From positions 372,001 to 436,000 of the forward strand of contig CAWDAQ010000005.1 of the NCBI GenBank assembly GCA_963800325.1: a DNA stretch of 64,000 nucleotides. The letters run 5' to 3'. Made by a program: the position numbers and the translations under genes. Source of the stretch: CAWDAQ01 sp963800325. GTDB lineage: Bacteria > Actinomycetota > Actinomycetes > Actinomycetales > Dermatophilaceae. Under the pieces are notes generated by a model. That model saw nothing but the letters and a program-made list of their open reading frames with translations, searched no databases and had not been told where the DNA came from. Of this stretch, positions 8,137 to 16,687 are shown piece after piece (positions within the stretch are counted from its first letter, which is position 1; every line of letters starts with the position of its first letter).

Positions 8137-8724
8137 ATGGACCCGGGCACCCCCGCCGGCTCCCCCGCGGACGTCGACGCGGCGTTCGCCGCCACCCCGC
8201 GGGAGGACTTCCTGCCGCCGGGGCAGCGTCCCCGGGCGGGCCTGGACGGCCCGCTCGAGATCGGCCACGGCCAGACGAGCTCGCAGCCGTCGACGGTGCG
8301 CGACATGCTGCGGCTGCTCGGGGTCAGGGCGGGCGACCGGGTGCTCGACGTCGGCTGCGGATCGGGGTGGAGCACTGCCCTGCTCGCCCACCTCACCGGC
8401 CCGACCGGCTCGGTGGTCGGGGTCGAGCGGGTCGCCGAGCTCGTCGAGTTCGGGGCCGGCAACCTCGCTCGCGTCGGCCGACCCTGGGCCCGGGTGGTCC
8501 CGGCGACCCCGCACCGGCTCGGTGCGGCGCACGACGGTCCCTACGACCGGATCCTCGTCTCGGCGCAGGCGAGGGAGCTGCCCGCCGAGCTCGTCGCCCA
8601 GCTCCGCCCCGGTGGGGTCATGGTCGTCCCGGTCGCCGGGCGGATGCTCCGCGTCGTCGCGACCGCCGACGGCCCCCGGGTCGAGCGCGCCGGCCACTAC
8701 CGGTTCGTCCCGCTCCTGCCCTGA
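8137..8724 (+). CDS. Protein-L-isoaspartate O-methyltransferase-like SAM methyltransferase
   Basis: 195 residues. It resembles the PCMT family, which methylates isoaspartyl residues in damaged proteins. The N-terminal half has the family-like ATPREDFLPP and GHGQTSSQPSTV segments; the latter corresponds to the conserved G.GQTISQP substrate loop. The SAM-binding motif I is VLDVGCGSGWST (residues 69-80). The C-terminal part (LVAQLRPGGVMVVPV) is the usual post-motif strand. The start ATG follows TACGAT by six bases, so the mRNA is probably leaderless. It is divergent from TIGR03960 and convergent with the acyl-CoA ligase. Specificity for isoaspartate is inferred from family only. Confidence 0.88.
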   Translation: MDPGTPAGSPADVDAAFAATPREDFLPPGQRPRAGLDGPLEIGHGQTSSQPSTVRDMLRLLGVRAGDRVLDVGCGSGWSTALLAHLTGPTGSVVGVERVAELVEFGAGNLARVGRPWARVVPATPHRLGAAHDGPYDRILVSAQARELPAELVAQLRPGGVMVVPVAGRMLRVVATADGPRVERAGHYRFVPLLP

Positions 8725-8738
8725 GCCACTCCGCCCCC

Positions 8739-8761
8739 ACCACCCCCGGCCGGTGGGTGGT
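8739..8761. terminator. Hairpin between convergent genes
   Basis: ACCACCC (8739-8745) pairs with GGGTGGT (8755-8761) around a nine-base loop. It lies in the 49-base gap between the PCMT-like gene and the oppositely oriented acyl-CoA ligase, and could end both transcripts. Confidence 0.5.
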
Positions 8762-8773
8762 CACACGTGCGGG

Positions 8774-10693
8774 TCAGTCCGGGTAGAGGGCGTCGAGGGT
8801 GTCGTGGAAGCGCTCGGTGACGACCCGGCGCCGCAGCTTCAGGCTCGGGGTCAGCTCGCCCTCGTCGATCGAGAGGTCCCGCTCGAGGATCGCGAACCGC
8901 TTGACCTGCTCCCACCGGTTGAGCCCGGCGTTGAGCTGCTCGACGTAGCCCCGGACCATCTCGTGGCACTGCGGCGAGGTGACGACCTCGGCGTAGGGAC
9001 GCCCGGCCAGGCCGTTCGCCTCGGCCCACCCGGCGATCGCGTCCGGGTCGAGGGTGACCAGTGCGGTGACGAAGTTCCGGTCGGCACCGTGGACGACGAT
9101 CTGGCCGACGTAGGGGCAGATTCCCTTGAAGCGGGACTCGACGAGCGCCGGGGCGACGTACTTGCCGTTCGAGGTCTTGAACAGGTCCTTCTTGCGGTCG
9201 GTGATGCGCAGGTAGCCGTCCTCGTCGAGCTCGCCGATGTCGCCGGTGTGGAACCAGCCGCCCTCGTCGAGCACCTCTGCGGTCGCCTCGGGGGCGTCGT
9301 GGTAGCCGGCCATGATGCCCTCCCCGCGGAGGAGGACCTCGCCGTCCTCGGCGATGCGCACCTCCGTCCCCGGCAGCGCCCACCCGACCGTCCCGATCCG
9401 GCGGTGGTGCTCCCGGTTGACGAAGGCGGCCGAGCTGGACTCGGTGAGGCCGTACCCCTCGCAGACCGGTAGGCCGACGGCGTCGAACCACCGCCCGAGG
9501 TCGGGGTTGAGCGCCGCCGAGCCGGAGATGAAGAACCGGATCCGGCCACCGAAGCGCGCCCGCACCTTCGACAGCACGAGCCGGTCGGCGACGGCGTGCC
9601 GGAGCGCGAGCAGCCGCGAGGGCTCGCCGCCGTCGCGGCGGAGCGTGGCGACCTCGTCGCCGACCCCGAGGGCCCACCCGATGAGCCGGCGCCGGGGCGC
9701 GCTCTCCCCGGCGAAGGCGGTGGTGATCCGGGCGTGGGCCTTCTCGAAGATCCGCGGGGCCGCGCCCATGAACGTGGGGCGGACCACGGCGAGGTTGTCG
9801 ATGATCCGGTCGATCCGGCCGTCGACCGCGGTGGCGAAGCCCAGCTGGAGCGGGATCGTGAGCAGCTGCTTGCCGAACACGTGGGCGAGCGGGAGCCACA
9901 GGTACTGCAGGTCGTCGGGGCGCAGGTCGCCCATCGCCGCGCACGCCGCGGCCTGGTAGGTCCACGTCCGGTGCAGCAGCCGCACCCCCTTGGGCCGCCC
10001 GGTGGTCCCTGAGGTGTAGATGATCGTCGCCAGCTGCTCGGGCTGCGTGCCGTCGATCCGGTCGTCGACCGCCGACGGGTTGGTCGTGAGCAGCTCGGCC
10101 CCGAGGCCGTCGAGCTCGGCCAGCGTGAGGACCCAGTCGTCGTCCGGATCCTCGTCCGGGTCGTCGCCGGGCGCCGGGTCGATGGTCACGACGGCGCGCA
10201 CCCCGGGAATCCGTCCGCGGACCTCCCGGAGCTTGGCCACCTGGTCGGGGCCCTCGGCGACGACGACGACGCTGCCGGAGTCGGCGAGGATGTAGGCGAC
10301 GTCGTCGGGGATCGTGCTCGGGTAGATCGTCGTCGTCGCCGCTCCGGCGCACATCACCGCGAGGTCGGTCAGCGCCCACTCGATCCGGGTCGAGGAGGCG
10401 ATCGCCACCCGATCCTCCGGGCGGACCCCGAGGGCGAGGAGGCCGGCGGCGAGCCGGTAGGCCTCCTCGCGGGCCTGCGCCCACGTCAGGGTCTCCCACC
10501 GCTCCGCGCCGCCGGGGCCGGTCGGGCTGGGGTGGAGGTAGGCGGGGGCGTCCGGGGTCGCCTCGACCCGGTCTCGGAACAGGTGCCCGACGCTGCGGGC
10601 ACGGCCCTCGAATGCCGCCCCCGCGGCCTCGCCGACTGCCGCCGCGGGGGTGGACCCGCGCGGCGCCTCGGACTGCTGGGTCGCTGGCATCAT
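8774..10693 (-). CDS. Long-chain fatty-acid-CoA ligase (AMP-binding)
   Basis: About 639 residues. It would activate long-chain fatty acids to acyl-CoA through an acyl-adenylate, for beta-oxidation or lipid synthesis. Motifs of the ANL superfamily are present: the P-loop YTSGTTGRPKG at about 226-236, the YGLTESS region near 413, and the hinge/adenylate segment with DGYLRITDRKKD near 490. Length and layout match FadD15-like long-chain ligases. The chosen start is ATG 10693, with GGGAGG about eight bases upstream; the frame is open further upstream but overlaps ribF. It lies 113 bases after ribF on the same strand, separated by its own ribosome site. Confidence 0.92.
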   Translation of the reverse strand: MMPATQQSEAPRGSTPAAAVGEAAGAAFEGRARSVGHLFRDRVEATPDAPAYLHPSPTGPGGAERWETLTWAQAREEAYRLAAGLLALGVRPEDRVAIASSTRIEWALTDLAVMCAGAATTTIYPSTIPDDVAYILADSGSVVVVAEGPDQVAKLREVRGRIPGVRAVVTIDPAPGDDPDEDPDDDWVLTLAELDGLGAELLTTNPSAVDDRIDGTQPEQLATIIYTSGTTGRPKGVRLLHRTWTYQAAACAAMGDLRPDDLQYLWLPLAHVFGKQLLTIPLQLGFATAVDGRIDRIIDNLAVVRPTFMGAAPRIFEKAHARITTAFAGESAPRRRLIGWALGVGDEVATLRRDGGEPSRLLALRHAVADRLVLSKVRARFGGRIRFFISGSAALNPDLGRWFDAVGLPVCEGYGLTESSSAAFVNREHHRRIGTVGWALPGTEVRIAEDGEVLLRGEGIMAGYHDAPEATAEVLDEGGWFHTGDIGELDEDGYLRITDRKKDLFKTSNGKYVAPALVESRFKGICPYVGQIVVHGADRNFVTALVTLDPDAIAGWAEANGLAGRPYAEVVTSPQCHEMVRGYVEQLNAGLNRWEQVKRFAILERDLSIDEGELTPSLKLRRRVVTERFHDTLDALYPD

Positions 10694-10806
10694 CGCTCTT
10701 CCTCCCGGTTCCTCCCGAAGCCGTGATGGTGCCACGGACGGATGTGGCGCGGGTAGGTGTTCGACCCGGGCGCAGCGATTTCGTGACCCGCGACGGCCCG
10801 CGGAGG

Positions 10807-11763
10807 TCAGCCGGCGCCGACCCCGAGGACGCGGCGGCACTGGGCGACGTCCTCCGCCATGGCGGTGAGGAGGTCCTCGACGGAGGTGAACCGGAGCGTG
10901 GGTCGGACGTGGTCGACGAACTCGACCGCCACGGTCCGGCCGTACAGGTCGAGGTCGTCCCGGTCGAGGACGTAGGCCTCGACGCGACGCTCGTGGCCGT
11001 CGAACGTCGGGTTGGACCCGACCGAGACCGCGGCGGGCAGCCGCTCCCGGTCCCCCTCGCCCAGGGGCTGCAGCCAGCCGGCGTACACCCCGTCGGCCGG
11101 GACCAGGCCGAGCACGTCCGGCCCGAGGTTGGCGGTCGGGTACCCGAGCTCACGGCCCCGGTGGTCGCCGTGGACGACGGTGCCGGTCACGCGGTGGGTC
11201 CGGCCGAGGATGTGGGCGGCCTCGGCGACCCGGCCCTCGCGCAGCCGGGCCCGGGTGGCGCTGGAGGACCACCGGTCGTCCTCGCCGACGTCGTCGAGGA
11301 CGACGACGTCGAAGCCGTGCTCGGCGCCGAGCTCGCGGAGCAGGTCCACGTCCCCGGTGTAGCCGGCCCCGAACCCCTTGGTGTCCCGGCCGACGACGAG
11401 CGCGGAGACGCCGAGACCGTCGACGAACGTCGACTCGATGAACTCCCGGGCGGCCTGGGCGGCGAACTCCTTGGTGAAGTCGAGCACGAGGAGGCCGTCG
11501 ATCCCCGCCTCGCGCAGCAGCTCCTCGCGCAGGTGGCCGGGCGCGATGAGCTCCGGGGCCCGCTCCGGGTGCAGGACCTGGATCGGGTGCGGCTCGAACG
11601 TCACCGCGACCGCGGGCAGGTCCCGGCGTCGGGCCTGCGCCGTCAGGGCCTCGAGAACCGCCCGGTGGCCGAGGTGGACCCCGTCGAAGTTGCCGAAGGT
11701 CGCGACGCAGGGCCGCAGCTCGGCCGGCGTGGCGGCGGGGTCGGACCAACGGTGCACGGGCAC
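10807..11763 (-). CDS. ribF: Bifunctional riboflavin kinase / FAD synthetase
   Basis: 318 residues. It converts riboflavin to FMN and then FAD. The N-terminal adenylyltransferase domain has the nucleotidyl-transferase motif GNFDGVHLGH (residues 24-33). The C-terminal flavokinase domain begins near 190 with a VTGTVVHGDHRGRELGYP stretch followed by the TAN signature. The start is GTG 11763; a second in-frame GTG six bases later is also possible. It follows truB with only three bases between, so it belongs to the nusA-infB-truB operon. No FMN riboswitch can fit in that gap. Confidence 0.95.
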   Translation of the reverse strand: MPVHRWSDPAATPAELRPCVATFGNFDGVHLGHRAVLEALTAQARRRDLPAVAVTFEPHPIQVLHPERAPELIAPGHLREELLREAGIDGLLVLDFTKEFAAQAAREFIESTFVDGLGVSALVVGRDTKGFGAGYTGDVDLLRELGAEHGFDVVVLDDVGEDDRWSSSATRARLREGRVAEAAHILGRTHRVTGTVVHGDHRGRELGYPTANLGPDVLGLVPADGVYAGWLQPLGEGDRERLPAAVSVGSNPTFDGHERRVEAYVLDRDDLDLYGRTVAVEFVDHVRPTLRFTSVEDLLTAMAEDVAQCRRVLGVGAG

Positions 11764-11766
11764 ACT

Positions 11767-12693
11767 CTACGAACTCGCCGGGGCGAGCACGACGTGCGTC
11801 CTCGCGAGCGGGCCGCTCTCGTCGAGCACGGCGACCAGCTGCCCGTCGGGCCCGATCCCGGCGACCGGGTCGGGTCGCCCGGGGCTGGCCGCCGGAACCC
11901 TGCGGCCGTGGCTGAGGGCGCTCGCCTCGTCCGCGGTGAGCTCGCGCACGGGCAGCGCGGTGCGGGCGGCCTCGGCCATCGGCACCAGCGGCGGCGGGCC
12001 GGCGTCCTCGGCGGTGAGCTCGGCGAGCGGGTGGGCGACGTCGAGGGTGAACCCCCCGACGCGGGTACGGCGCAGCGCGCTGAGGTGGCCGCCGACGCCG
12101 AGGGCGTCCCCCAGGTCGCGGGCGAGGGCCCGCACGTACGTCCCCGAGGACACCTCGGCCTCGACGTCGACGTCGAGGACGTCCTGGTCCTCGAGCCGCG
12201 CCGGGCGGGACCGCAGCACCGTCAGCCGCGAGACGGTGACACGGCGCGCGGGCAGGTCGACGTCCTCGCCCGAACGGACCCGGTGGTAGGAGCGCCGGCC
12301 CTGGACCTTGACCGCGCTCACCGAGCTCGGGACCTGGTCGATCTCCCCGGTGAGGGCGGCGACCGCGTCCTGCAGGGCCGCGGGGTCGAGCGCGGAGACC
12401 GCGCCGGGCGCGGCCCGGGACGTCACCTCGCCCTGTGCGTCGTCGGTCAGGGTCGCGGCCCCGAGCCGGATGGTCGCGGTGTAGGCCTTGTCGCTGCCGA
12501 CGAGGAAGGTCAGCAGCCGCGTCGCCCGGCCGACCCCGAGGACGAGCACCCCGGTCGCCATGGGGTCGAGCGTGCCGGCGTGACCCACCTTGCGGGTGGC
12601 GCAGACCCGCCGGCACCGGGCGACGACGTCGTGGCTCGTCCAGCCGGCGGGCTTGTCGACGACGAGGAGGCCGTCAGCGGGCGCGGCCGCCAC
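11767..12693 (-). CDS. truB: tRNA pseudouridine(55) synthase
   Basis: 308 residues. It isomerises U55 in the T-loop of tRNAs to pseudouridine. The catalytic aspartate is in the HAGTLDPMATGVL motif near residues 36-48, and the N-terminus DGLLVVDKPAGWTSHDVV is the family signature. The open frame continues well upstream, through rbfA in another frame. GTG 12693 is chosen because it gives the normal TruB length and a 20-base overlap with rbfA, consistent with translational coupling. The C-terminal region resembles the TruB extension domain of actinobacteria. Confidence 0.93.
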   Translation of the reverse strand: MAAAPADGLLVVDKPAGWTSHDVVARCRRVCATRKVGHAGTLDPMATGVLVLGVGRATRLLTFLVGSDKAYTATIRLGAATLTDDAQGEVTSRAAPGAVSALDPAALQDAVAALTGEIDQVPSSVSAVKVQGRRSYHRVRSGEDVDLPARRVTVSRLTVLRSRPARLEDQDVLDVDVEAEVSSGTYVRALARDLGDALGVGGHLSALRRTRVGGFTLDVAHPLAELTAEDAGPPPLVPMAEAARTALPVRELTADEASALSHGRRVPAASPGRPDPVAGIGPDGQLVAVLDESGPLARTHVVLAPASS

Positions 12694-13156
12694 CGGTCTC
12701 CCCGCCGCTCGGTGCGCCCTCGCCCGCCGCACCGTCCTCGGGCTCGACGCGGTAGGGGTCGGACTCCCCGGCGTAGCTCGCTCCCGCCGAGCTCGCCGCG
12801 AGCTCGGCGTCGCGGCGCCGCGCCGTGGCGAGGAGCTCGTCGATGTGCGCCGCGTTCTCCGGGACGGCGTCCGGGACGAGCTCGAGGGTGGGCGTGAGCC
12901 GGATCTGGAGCTGCCGGCCGACGAAGGAGCGCAGCCGGCCGGTGTGGGTGGCCAGGACCTCGGCCGAGCGCTCGCGCTGGGCCTCGTCACCGAAGACGGT
13001 GTAGAAGACCGACGCGTGCTGCAGGTCGTTGGTGACCCGCACGTCGGTGATGGTGACGAAGCCGAGGTCCGGGTCCTTCACGACCTGGGTGAGGTTGGCC
13101 GCGACGACCTCCTTGATGCGGTCGGCGATCTTCCTGGCCCGTGCCGGGTCAGCCAT
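12674..13156 (-). CDS. rbfA: 30S ribosome-binding factor A
   Basis: 160 residues. RbfA binds the immature 30S subunit and helps 16S rRNA 5'-end maturation. The KH-like core is residues 1-110 (ARKIADRIKEVV, DPDLGFVTITDVRVTNDL). The tail after about 120 is Gly- and Glu-rich and poorly ordered. ATG 13156 is chosen because AGGAGGAGACG stands directly before it; the frame stays open upstream without similarity. It lies between infB, with a strong hairpin in the gap, and truB, which it overlaps. Confidence 0.93.
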   Translation of the reverse strand: MADPARARKIADRIKEVVAANLTQVVKDPDLGFVTITDVRVTNDLQHASVFYTVFGDEAQRERSAEVLATHTGRLRSFVGRQLQIRLTPTLELVPDAVPENAAHIDELLATARRRDAELAASSAGASYAGESDPYRVEPEDGAAGEGAPSGGETGGGRAR

Positions 13157-13222
13157 CGTCTCCTCCTGGGGGGTGGGGGCGGGCCGCACGCGGCGGCGTG
13201 CGGCCGGGTGGCGCGCCGAGGA

Positions 13223-13274
13223 GGCGACGGGGCCGCGGGAGCGCACCCTGGGGTCCGCTCCCGCGGCCGTCGCC
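13223..13274. terminator. Long hairpin between infB and rbfA
   Basis: A 13-bp perfect stem (core GGCCGCGGGAGCG with its complement at 13256-13268) is extended by GGCGAC/GTCGCC beyond a two-base bulge, with a 12-base loop. It lies 21 bases past the infB stop codon. It could partly terminate infB transcripts or protect their ends, lowering expression of rbfA-truB-ribF. Confidence 0.65.
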
Positions 13275-13294
13275 GGCGGCCACGCGCCGTCGGG

Positions 13295-16228
13295 TCAGAC
13301 CCGCGGCTTCTCGCGCATCTCGTACGTCGTGATGAGGTCACCGACCTGCAGGTCGTTGTAGCTGCCGAGGTTGATGCCGCACTCGAAGCCGTCGCGGACC
13401 TCGGTGACGTCGTCCTTGAACCGCCGCAGCCCGGTCAGCTCGATCTTCTCGGCGACGACCACGCCGTCCCGGGTGATCCGGGCACGGGCGCCGCGCCGGA
13501 TCTCCCCGGAGCGGACGATCGACCCGGCGATGTTGCCGAACTTGCTCGACCGGAAGATCTCGCGGATCTCGGCGCTGCCGAGCTCGACCTCCTCGTACTC
13601 CGGCTTGAGCATGCCCTTGAGGGCCTGCTCGATCTCCTCGATGGCCTGGTAGATCACCGAGTAGTACCGGATCTCGACGCCCTCGCGCTCGGCGACGTCC
13701 GCGTTCTGGCCCTCGGCTCGGACGTTGTAGCCGATGATGATCGCGTCCGAGGCGAGCGCCAGGTTGATGTTGTTGAGCGTGATCGCCCCGACGCCGCGGT
13801 CGATGATCCGCAGGTCGACCTCGTCGCCGACGTCGATCTGCAGCAGTGCGTCCTCGAGCGCCTCGACCGAGCCGGACACGTCGCCCTTGAGGATGAGGTT
13901 GAGCGTGTCGACCTTGCCGGCCGCGAGGGCCTCGTTGAGGTCCTCGAGGCTGATGCGCTTGCGGGCCTTGGCGAGCGAGGCCTGCCGGTCGGCGGCCTCC
14001 CGCTTCTCCGCGATCTGGCGTGCGGTCCGGTCGTCCGGTGCGACGACGAACGTGTCGCCGGCCCGCGGGACCGAGGACAGCCCGAGCACCTGGACCGGAC
14101 GCGACGGGCCCGCCTCGCGGACGTTGTTGCCGTGCTCGTCGAGCATGGCCCGGACGCGACCGAAGGCGCTGCCGGTGACGATCGCGTCGCCGACCCGGAG
14201 GGTCCCGGACTGGACGAGCACGGTCGCGGTCGCGCCGCGGCCCTTGTCGAGGTTGGCCTCGATCGCCACGCCGCGGGCGTCCCGGTCGGGGTTGGCCCGC
14301 AGGTCCAGCGCCGCGTCCGCGGTGAGCAGGACCGCGTCGAGCAGGGAGTCGATGTTCTGCCCCTGCTTGGCGGAGACGTCGACGAACATCGTCTCGCCGC
14401 CGTACTCCTCGGCGATGAGGTCGTACTCGGTCAGCTGCTGGCGGACCTTCTGCGGGTTGGCGCCATCGACGTCCACCTTGTTGACCGCGACCACGATCGG
14501 CACCTCCGCCGCCTGGGCGTGGTTGAGCGCCTCGATGGTCTGCGGCATGACGCCGTCGTCGGCGGCGACGACGAGGATCGCGATGTCGGTGACCTTCGCA
14601 CCACGGGCCCGCATGGCGGTGAACGCCTCGTGGCCCGGGGTGTCGATGAAGGTGATCGCCCGCTCGTCGCCGTCGTGCTCCTTGCGGACCTGGTAGGCAC
14701 CGATGTGCTGGGTGATCCCGCCGGCCTCGGCCTCGGCGACGTCCTCGTTGCGGATCGCGTCGAGGAGCCGGGTCTTCCCGTGGTCGACGTGGCCCATGAC
14801 GGTGACGACCGGCGGGCGCGCGGCGAGGTCCTCCTCCTCCTCGGCCTCGACCCCGGTCTCGAGGTCGATGTTGAAGGACTCGTAGAGCTCGCGCTCCTCG
14901 TCCTCCGGGGAGACCAGCTGGATGTCGTAGCCGAGCTCGGCCCCGAGCAGCTGGAAGGTGTCCTCGTCGAGCGACTGGGTCGCCGTGGCCATCTCGCCGA
15001 GGTGGAACAGCACCTGCACCAGCGAGGCGGGGTTGGCGTTGATCTTGTCGCCGAAGTCGCTCAGCGTGGCGCCCTGCCGGACCCGGATGACCGTGGAGCC
15101 GTCACCGCGGGGGACGCTGACGCCCCCGACGCTCGGCGCCTGCATCTGCTCGAACTCCTGGCGCTTGGCGCGCTTGGACTTGCGCTGCTTGCTCCGGCCA
15201 CCGCCGCGGCCGAAGGCGCCCTGGGTGCCTCCACGGCGGGGGCCACCGCCGAACCCGCCGCGACCGCCGAAGCCGCCGCGACCGCCACCGGGACCGCCGC
15301 CGGCGCGGCCACCACCGCGCGCGGGACGCTCGCCGGGCCGACCCACGGCCGCCCGGTCGGGCATCATGTTCGGGTTCGGTCGGGGGCCGCCCGGGCCACG
15401 GCTGCCGCCGGGACGGGGCGCGGCGCCGGCCCCGGCTCCGGCTCCGGCTCCGGGGCGCGGACCCGGGGTGGGCCCGCCGCTCTTGCCGCCACGGTTCTGC
15501 GGCCGCGGCATGCCCTGGCTCGTCGCGAAGGGGTTGTTCCCCGGCCGCGGGGTCGAGTCCCGGCCCGTGCGCATGCCCTGGGTGGTGCTGTACGGGTTGT
15601 TCCCCGGACGCGGGGCACCGGGCTTGGGACCGCGGGAGCCGCCGTCGTCGCGCGCGGCGGGGGCCTCCGCCGGGCTCGGGCCGGGCTTCGGCCCCGGCTT
15701 GGGGGCCTTGGGCGTGGGGCGCCCACCGGCGTCGTCGCCGGCGGCCGGGGCCTGCTCGGCCTCGGCAGGGGCCGGCGTGGCCTGCTCGGCCTCGGCAGGG
15801 GCCGGCGTGGCCTCCTCGGCCGCGGCGGGGGCTGCCGGGGCCTGCGGGGCCGCCTCGGCCGGGGTCGGGGCGGGGGCGGGAGCCGGGCCGGGGGTCGGCG
15901 CAGGGGCCGACGGCACGCCCGACTCGTCGGCCCGCGGGGGCCGGGCCTCGGCCGGCGTCGCCGGCTTCGGCGGGGCCTGCTGCCCGGATGCCTGACGGGC
16001 CGGCTGGGGCGCAGGCTTCGCGCCGGAGCGCGACTGGCGGTCGGCGGACGCGCCGTTGCCGCCCTTGAGCTCGGCGGGGAAGTTCTCCTTGATCTTGCGC
16101 ACGACCGGCGCCTCGATCGTCGAGGAGGCGGACCGGACGAACTCGCCCTGGTCCTTGAGGTGCTTCAGCAGGGTCTTGCTCTCGACCCCGAGCTCTTTGG
16201 CGAGCTCGTAGACACGGACCTTTGCCAC
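13295..16228 (-). CDS. infB: Translation initiation factor IF-2
   Basis: 977 residues. GTPase that places initiator tRNA on the 30S subunit. The IF2-N domain covers residues 1-52. A long Ala/Pro/Gly/Arg-rich linker of about 280 residues follows, with duplicated RPGNNP segments and a Gly/Arg-rich RGG-like patch. The second IF2-N-like domain lies near 400. The G domain starts about 470, with G1 GHVDHGKTRLLDA (about 474), G3 DTPGHEAF (about 528) and G4 NKVD (about 581). Domains II to IV complete the C-terminus. Start GTG 16228 has AGGAGAAAC immediately upstream. The linker is longer than in Gram-negative IF-2, as is usual in actinobacteria. Confidence 0.98.
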   Translation of the reverse strand: MAKVRVYELAKELGVESKTLLKHLKDQGEFVRSASSTIEAPVVRKIKENFPAELKGGNGASADRQSRSGAKPAPQPARQASGQQAPPKPATPAEARPPRADESGVPSAPAPTPGPAPAPAPTPAEAAPQAPAAPAAAEEATPAPAEAEQATPAPAEAEQAPAAGDDAGGRPTPKAPKPGPKPGPSPAEAPAARDDGGSRGPKPGAPRPGNNPYSTTQGMRTGRDSTPRPGNNPFATSQGMPRPQNRGGKSGGPTPGPRPGAGAGAGAGAAPRPGGSRGPGGPRPNPNMMPDRAAVGRPGERPARGGGRAGGGPGGGRGGFGGRGGFGGGPRRGGTQGAFGRGGGRSKQRKSKRAKRQEFEQMQAPSVGGVSVPRGDGSTVIRVRQGATLSDFGDKINANPASLVQVLFHLGEMATATQSLDEDTFQLLGAELGYDIQLVSPEDEERELYESFNIDLETGVEAEEEEDLAARPPVVTVMGHVDHGKTRLLDAIRNEDVAEAEAGGITQHIGAYQVRKEHDGDERAITFIDTPGHEAFTAMRARGAKVTDIAILVVAADDGVMPQTIEALNHAQAAEVPIVVAVNKVDVDGANPQKVRQQLTEYDLIAEEYGGETMFVDVSAKQGQNIDSLLDAVLLTADAALDLRANPDRDARGVAIEANLDKGRGATATVLVQSGTLRVGDAIVTGSAFGRVRAMLDEHGNNVREAGPSRPVQVLGLSSVPRAGDTFVVAPDDRTARQIAEKREAADRQASLAKARKRISLEDLNEALAAGKVDTLNLILKGDVSGSVEALEDALLQIDVGDEVDLRIIDRGVGAITLNNINLALASDAIIIGYNVRAEGQNADVAEREGVEIRYYSVIYQAIEEIEQALKGMLKPEYEEVELGSAEIREIFRSSKFGNIAGSIVRSGEIRRGARARITRDGVVVAEKIELTGLRRFKDDVTEVRDGFECGINLGSYNDLQVGDLITTYEMREKPRV
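15750..15809 (-). repeat. Two exact 30-bp repeats in the IF-2 linker
   Basis: A 30-base unit occurs twice head to tail without a mismatch and encodes the repeated ATPAPAEAEQ segment of the disordered linker. A third, diverged copy follows. It is a slippage-type coding repeat. Confidence 0.85.
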
Positions 16229-16289
16229 GTTTCTCCTGTCTCGGCCCGCTGCCGGACAGGCGCGGACCGTCGTTACTGCGAAGTGGTGC

Positions 16290-16679
16290 TCATCGCTGAG
16301 TACTCATCGGGTGCTCATCAGCGTCAAACCCGCTCTCGGTTCGTTCGTTCGGACGGTGCCCGCGCGCGGCCTCGAGGTGCTCGGCGACCGGAGCCGGGTC
16401 CAGCGGGCCGCTGACACGCAGCGCCCGGGGGAAGGCCCGGCGACGGACGGCGAGGTCGAGACAGTCGCCCACCGGGTGCAGCCAGGCGCCGCGCCCCGGG
16501 AGACGGTGACGCGGATCAGGGACGAGGGCGAACGAGCCGTCCTCGTCCCGCACCGCGACCACGCGCAGGAGCGCCGACCAGCTATCCGGGCGACGACACC
16601 CGACACACGTCCGCGTGGGTTCGCGGGGGGTGCTGTCGGGGGGCCTCACCCGGGGTCCAGACCAGCCGGCGCAGACCAT
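16290..16679 (-). CDS. YlxR family RNA-binding protein (DUF448)
   Basis: 129 residues. YlxR proteins are small nucleic-acid-binding proteins encoded between nusA and infB. The signature RTCVGCRRPDSWSALLRVVA is at about residues 23-42, and the second conserved part GRGAWLHP near 63 is followed by the RRRAFPRAL helix. ATG 16679 lies just after the nusA stop. However, a consensus -10 (TAGAAT) overlaps that ATG, so a transcript starting there would use GTG 16649, which gives a start at VRPPDSTPREP. Confidence 0.9.
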   Translation of the reverse strand: MVCAGWSGPRVRPPDSTPREPTRTCVGCRRPDSWSALLRVVAVRDEDGSFALVPDPRHRLPGRGAWLHPVGDCLDLAVRRRAFPRALRVSGPLDPAPVAEHLEAARGHRPNERTESGFDADEHPMSTQR

Positions 16680-16683
16680 TCTA
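16678..16683 (-). promoter_or_regulatory. Candidate -10 element TAGAAT between nusA and ylxR
   Basis: On the minus strand TAGAAT, close to the actinobacterial -10 consensus TANNNT, lies in the nine bases between nusA and ylxR and shares its last two bases with the ylxR ATG. It could drive an internal promoter for ylxR-infB. No clear -35 hexamer is visible inside the nusA end. Confidence 0.35.
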
Positions 16684-16687
16684 GCCC

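Noticed and set aside
6218..9472. Plus-strand open frame of 1084 codons
   Set aside because: Runs antisense to TIGR03960, then out of frame through the PCMT gene and antisense to the acyl-CoA ligase. Composition is shadow-like and no motif is present.
11764..11766. FMN riboswitch in front of ribF
   Set aside because: Only three bases separate truB and ribF.
12590..16414. Plus-strand open frame of 1274 codons opposite infB
   Set aside because: Antisense shadow of IF-2 and its neighbours.
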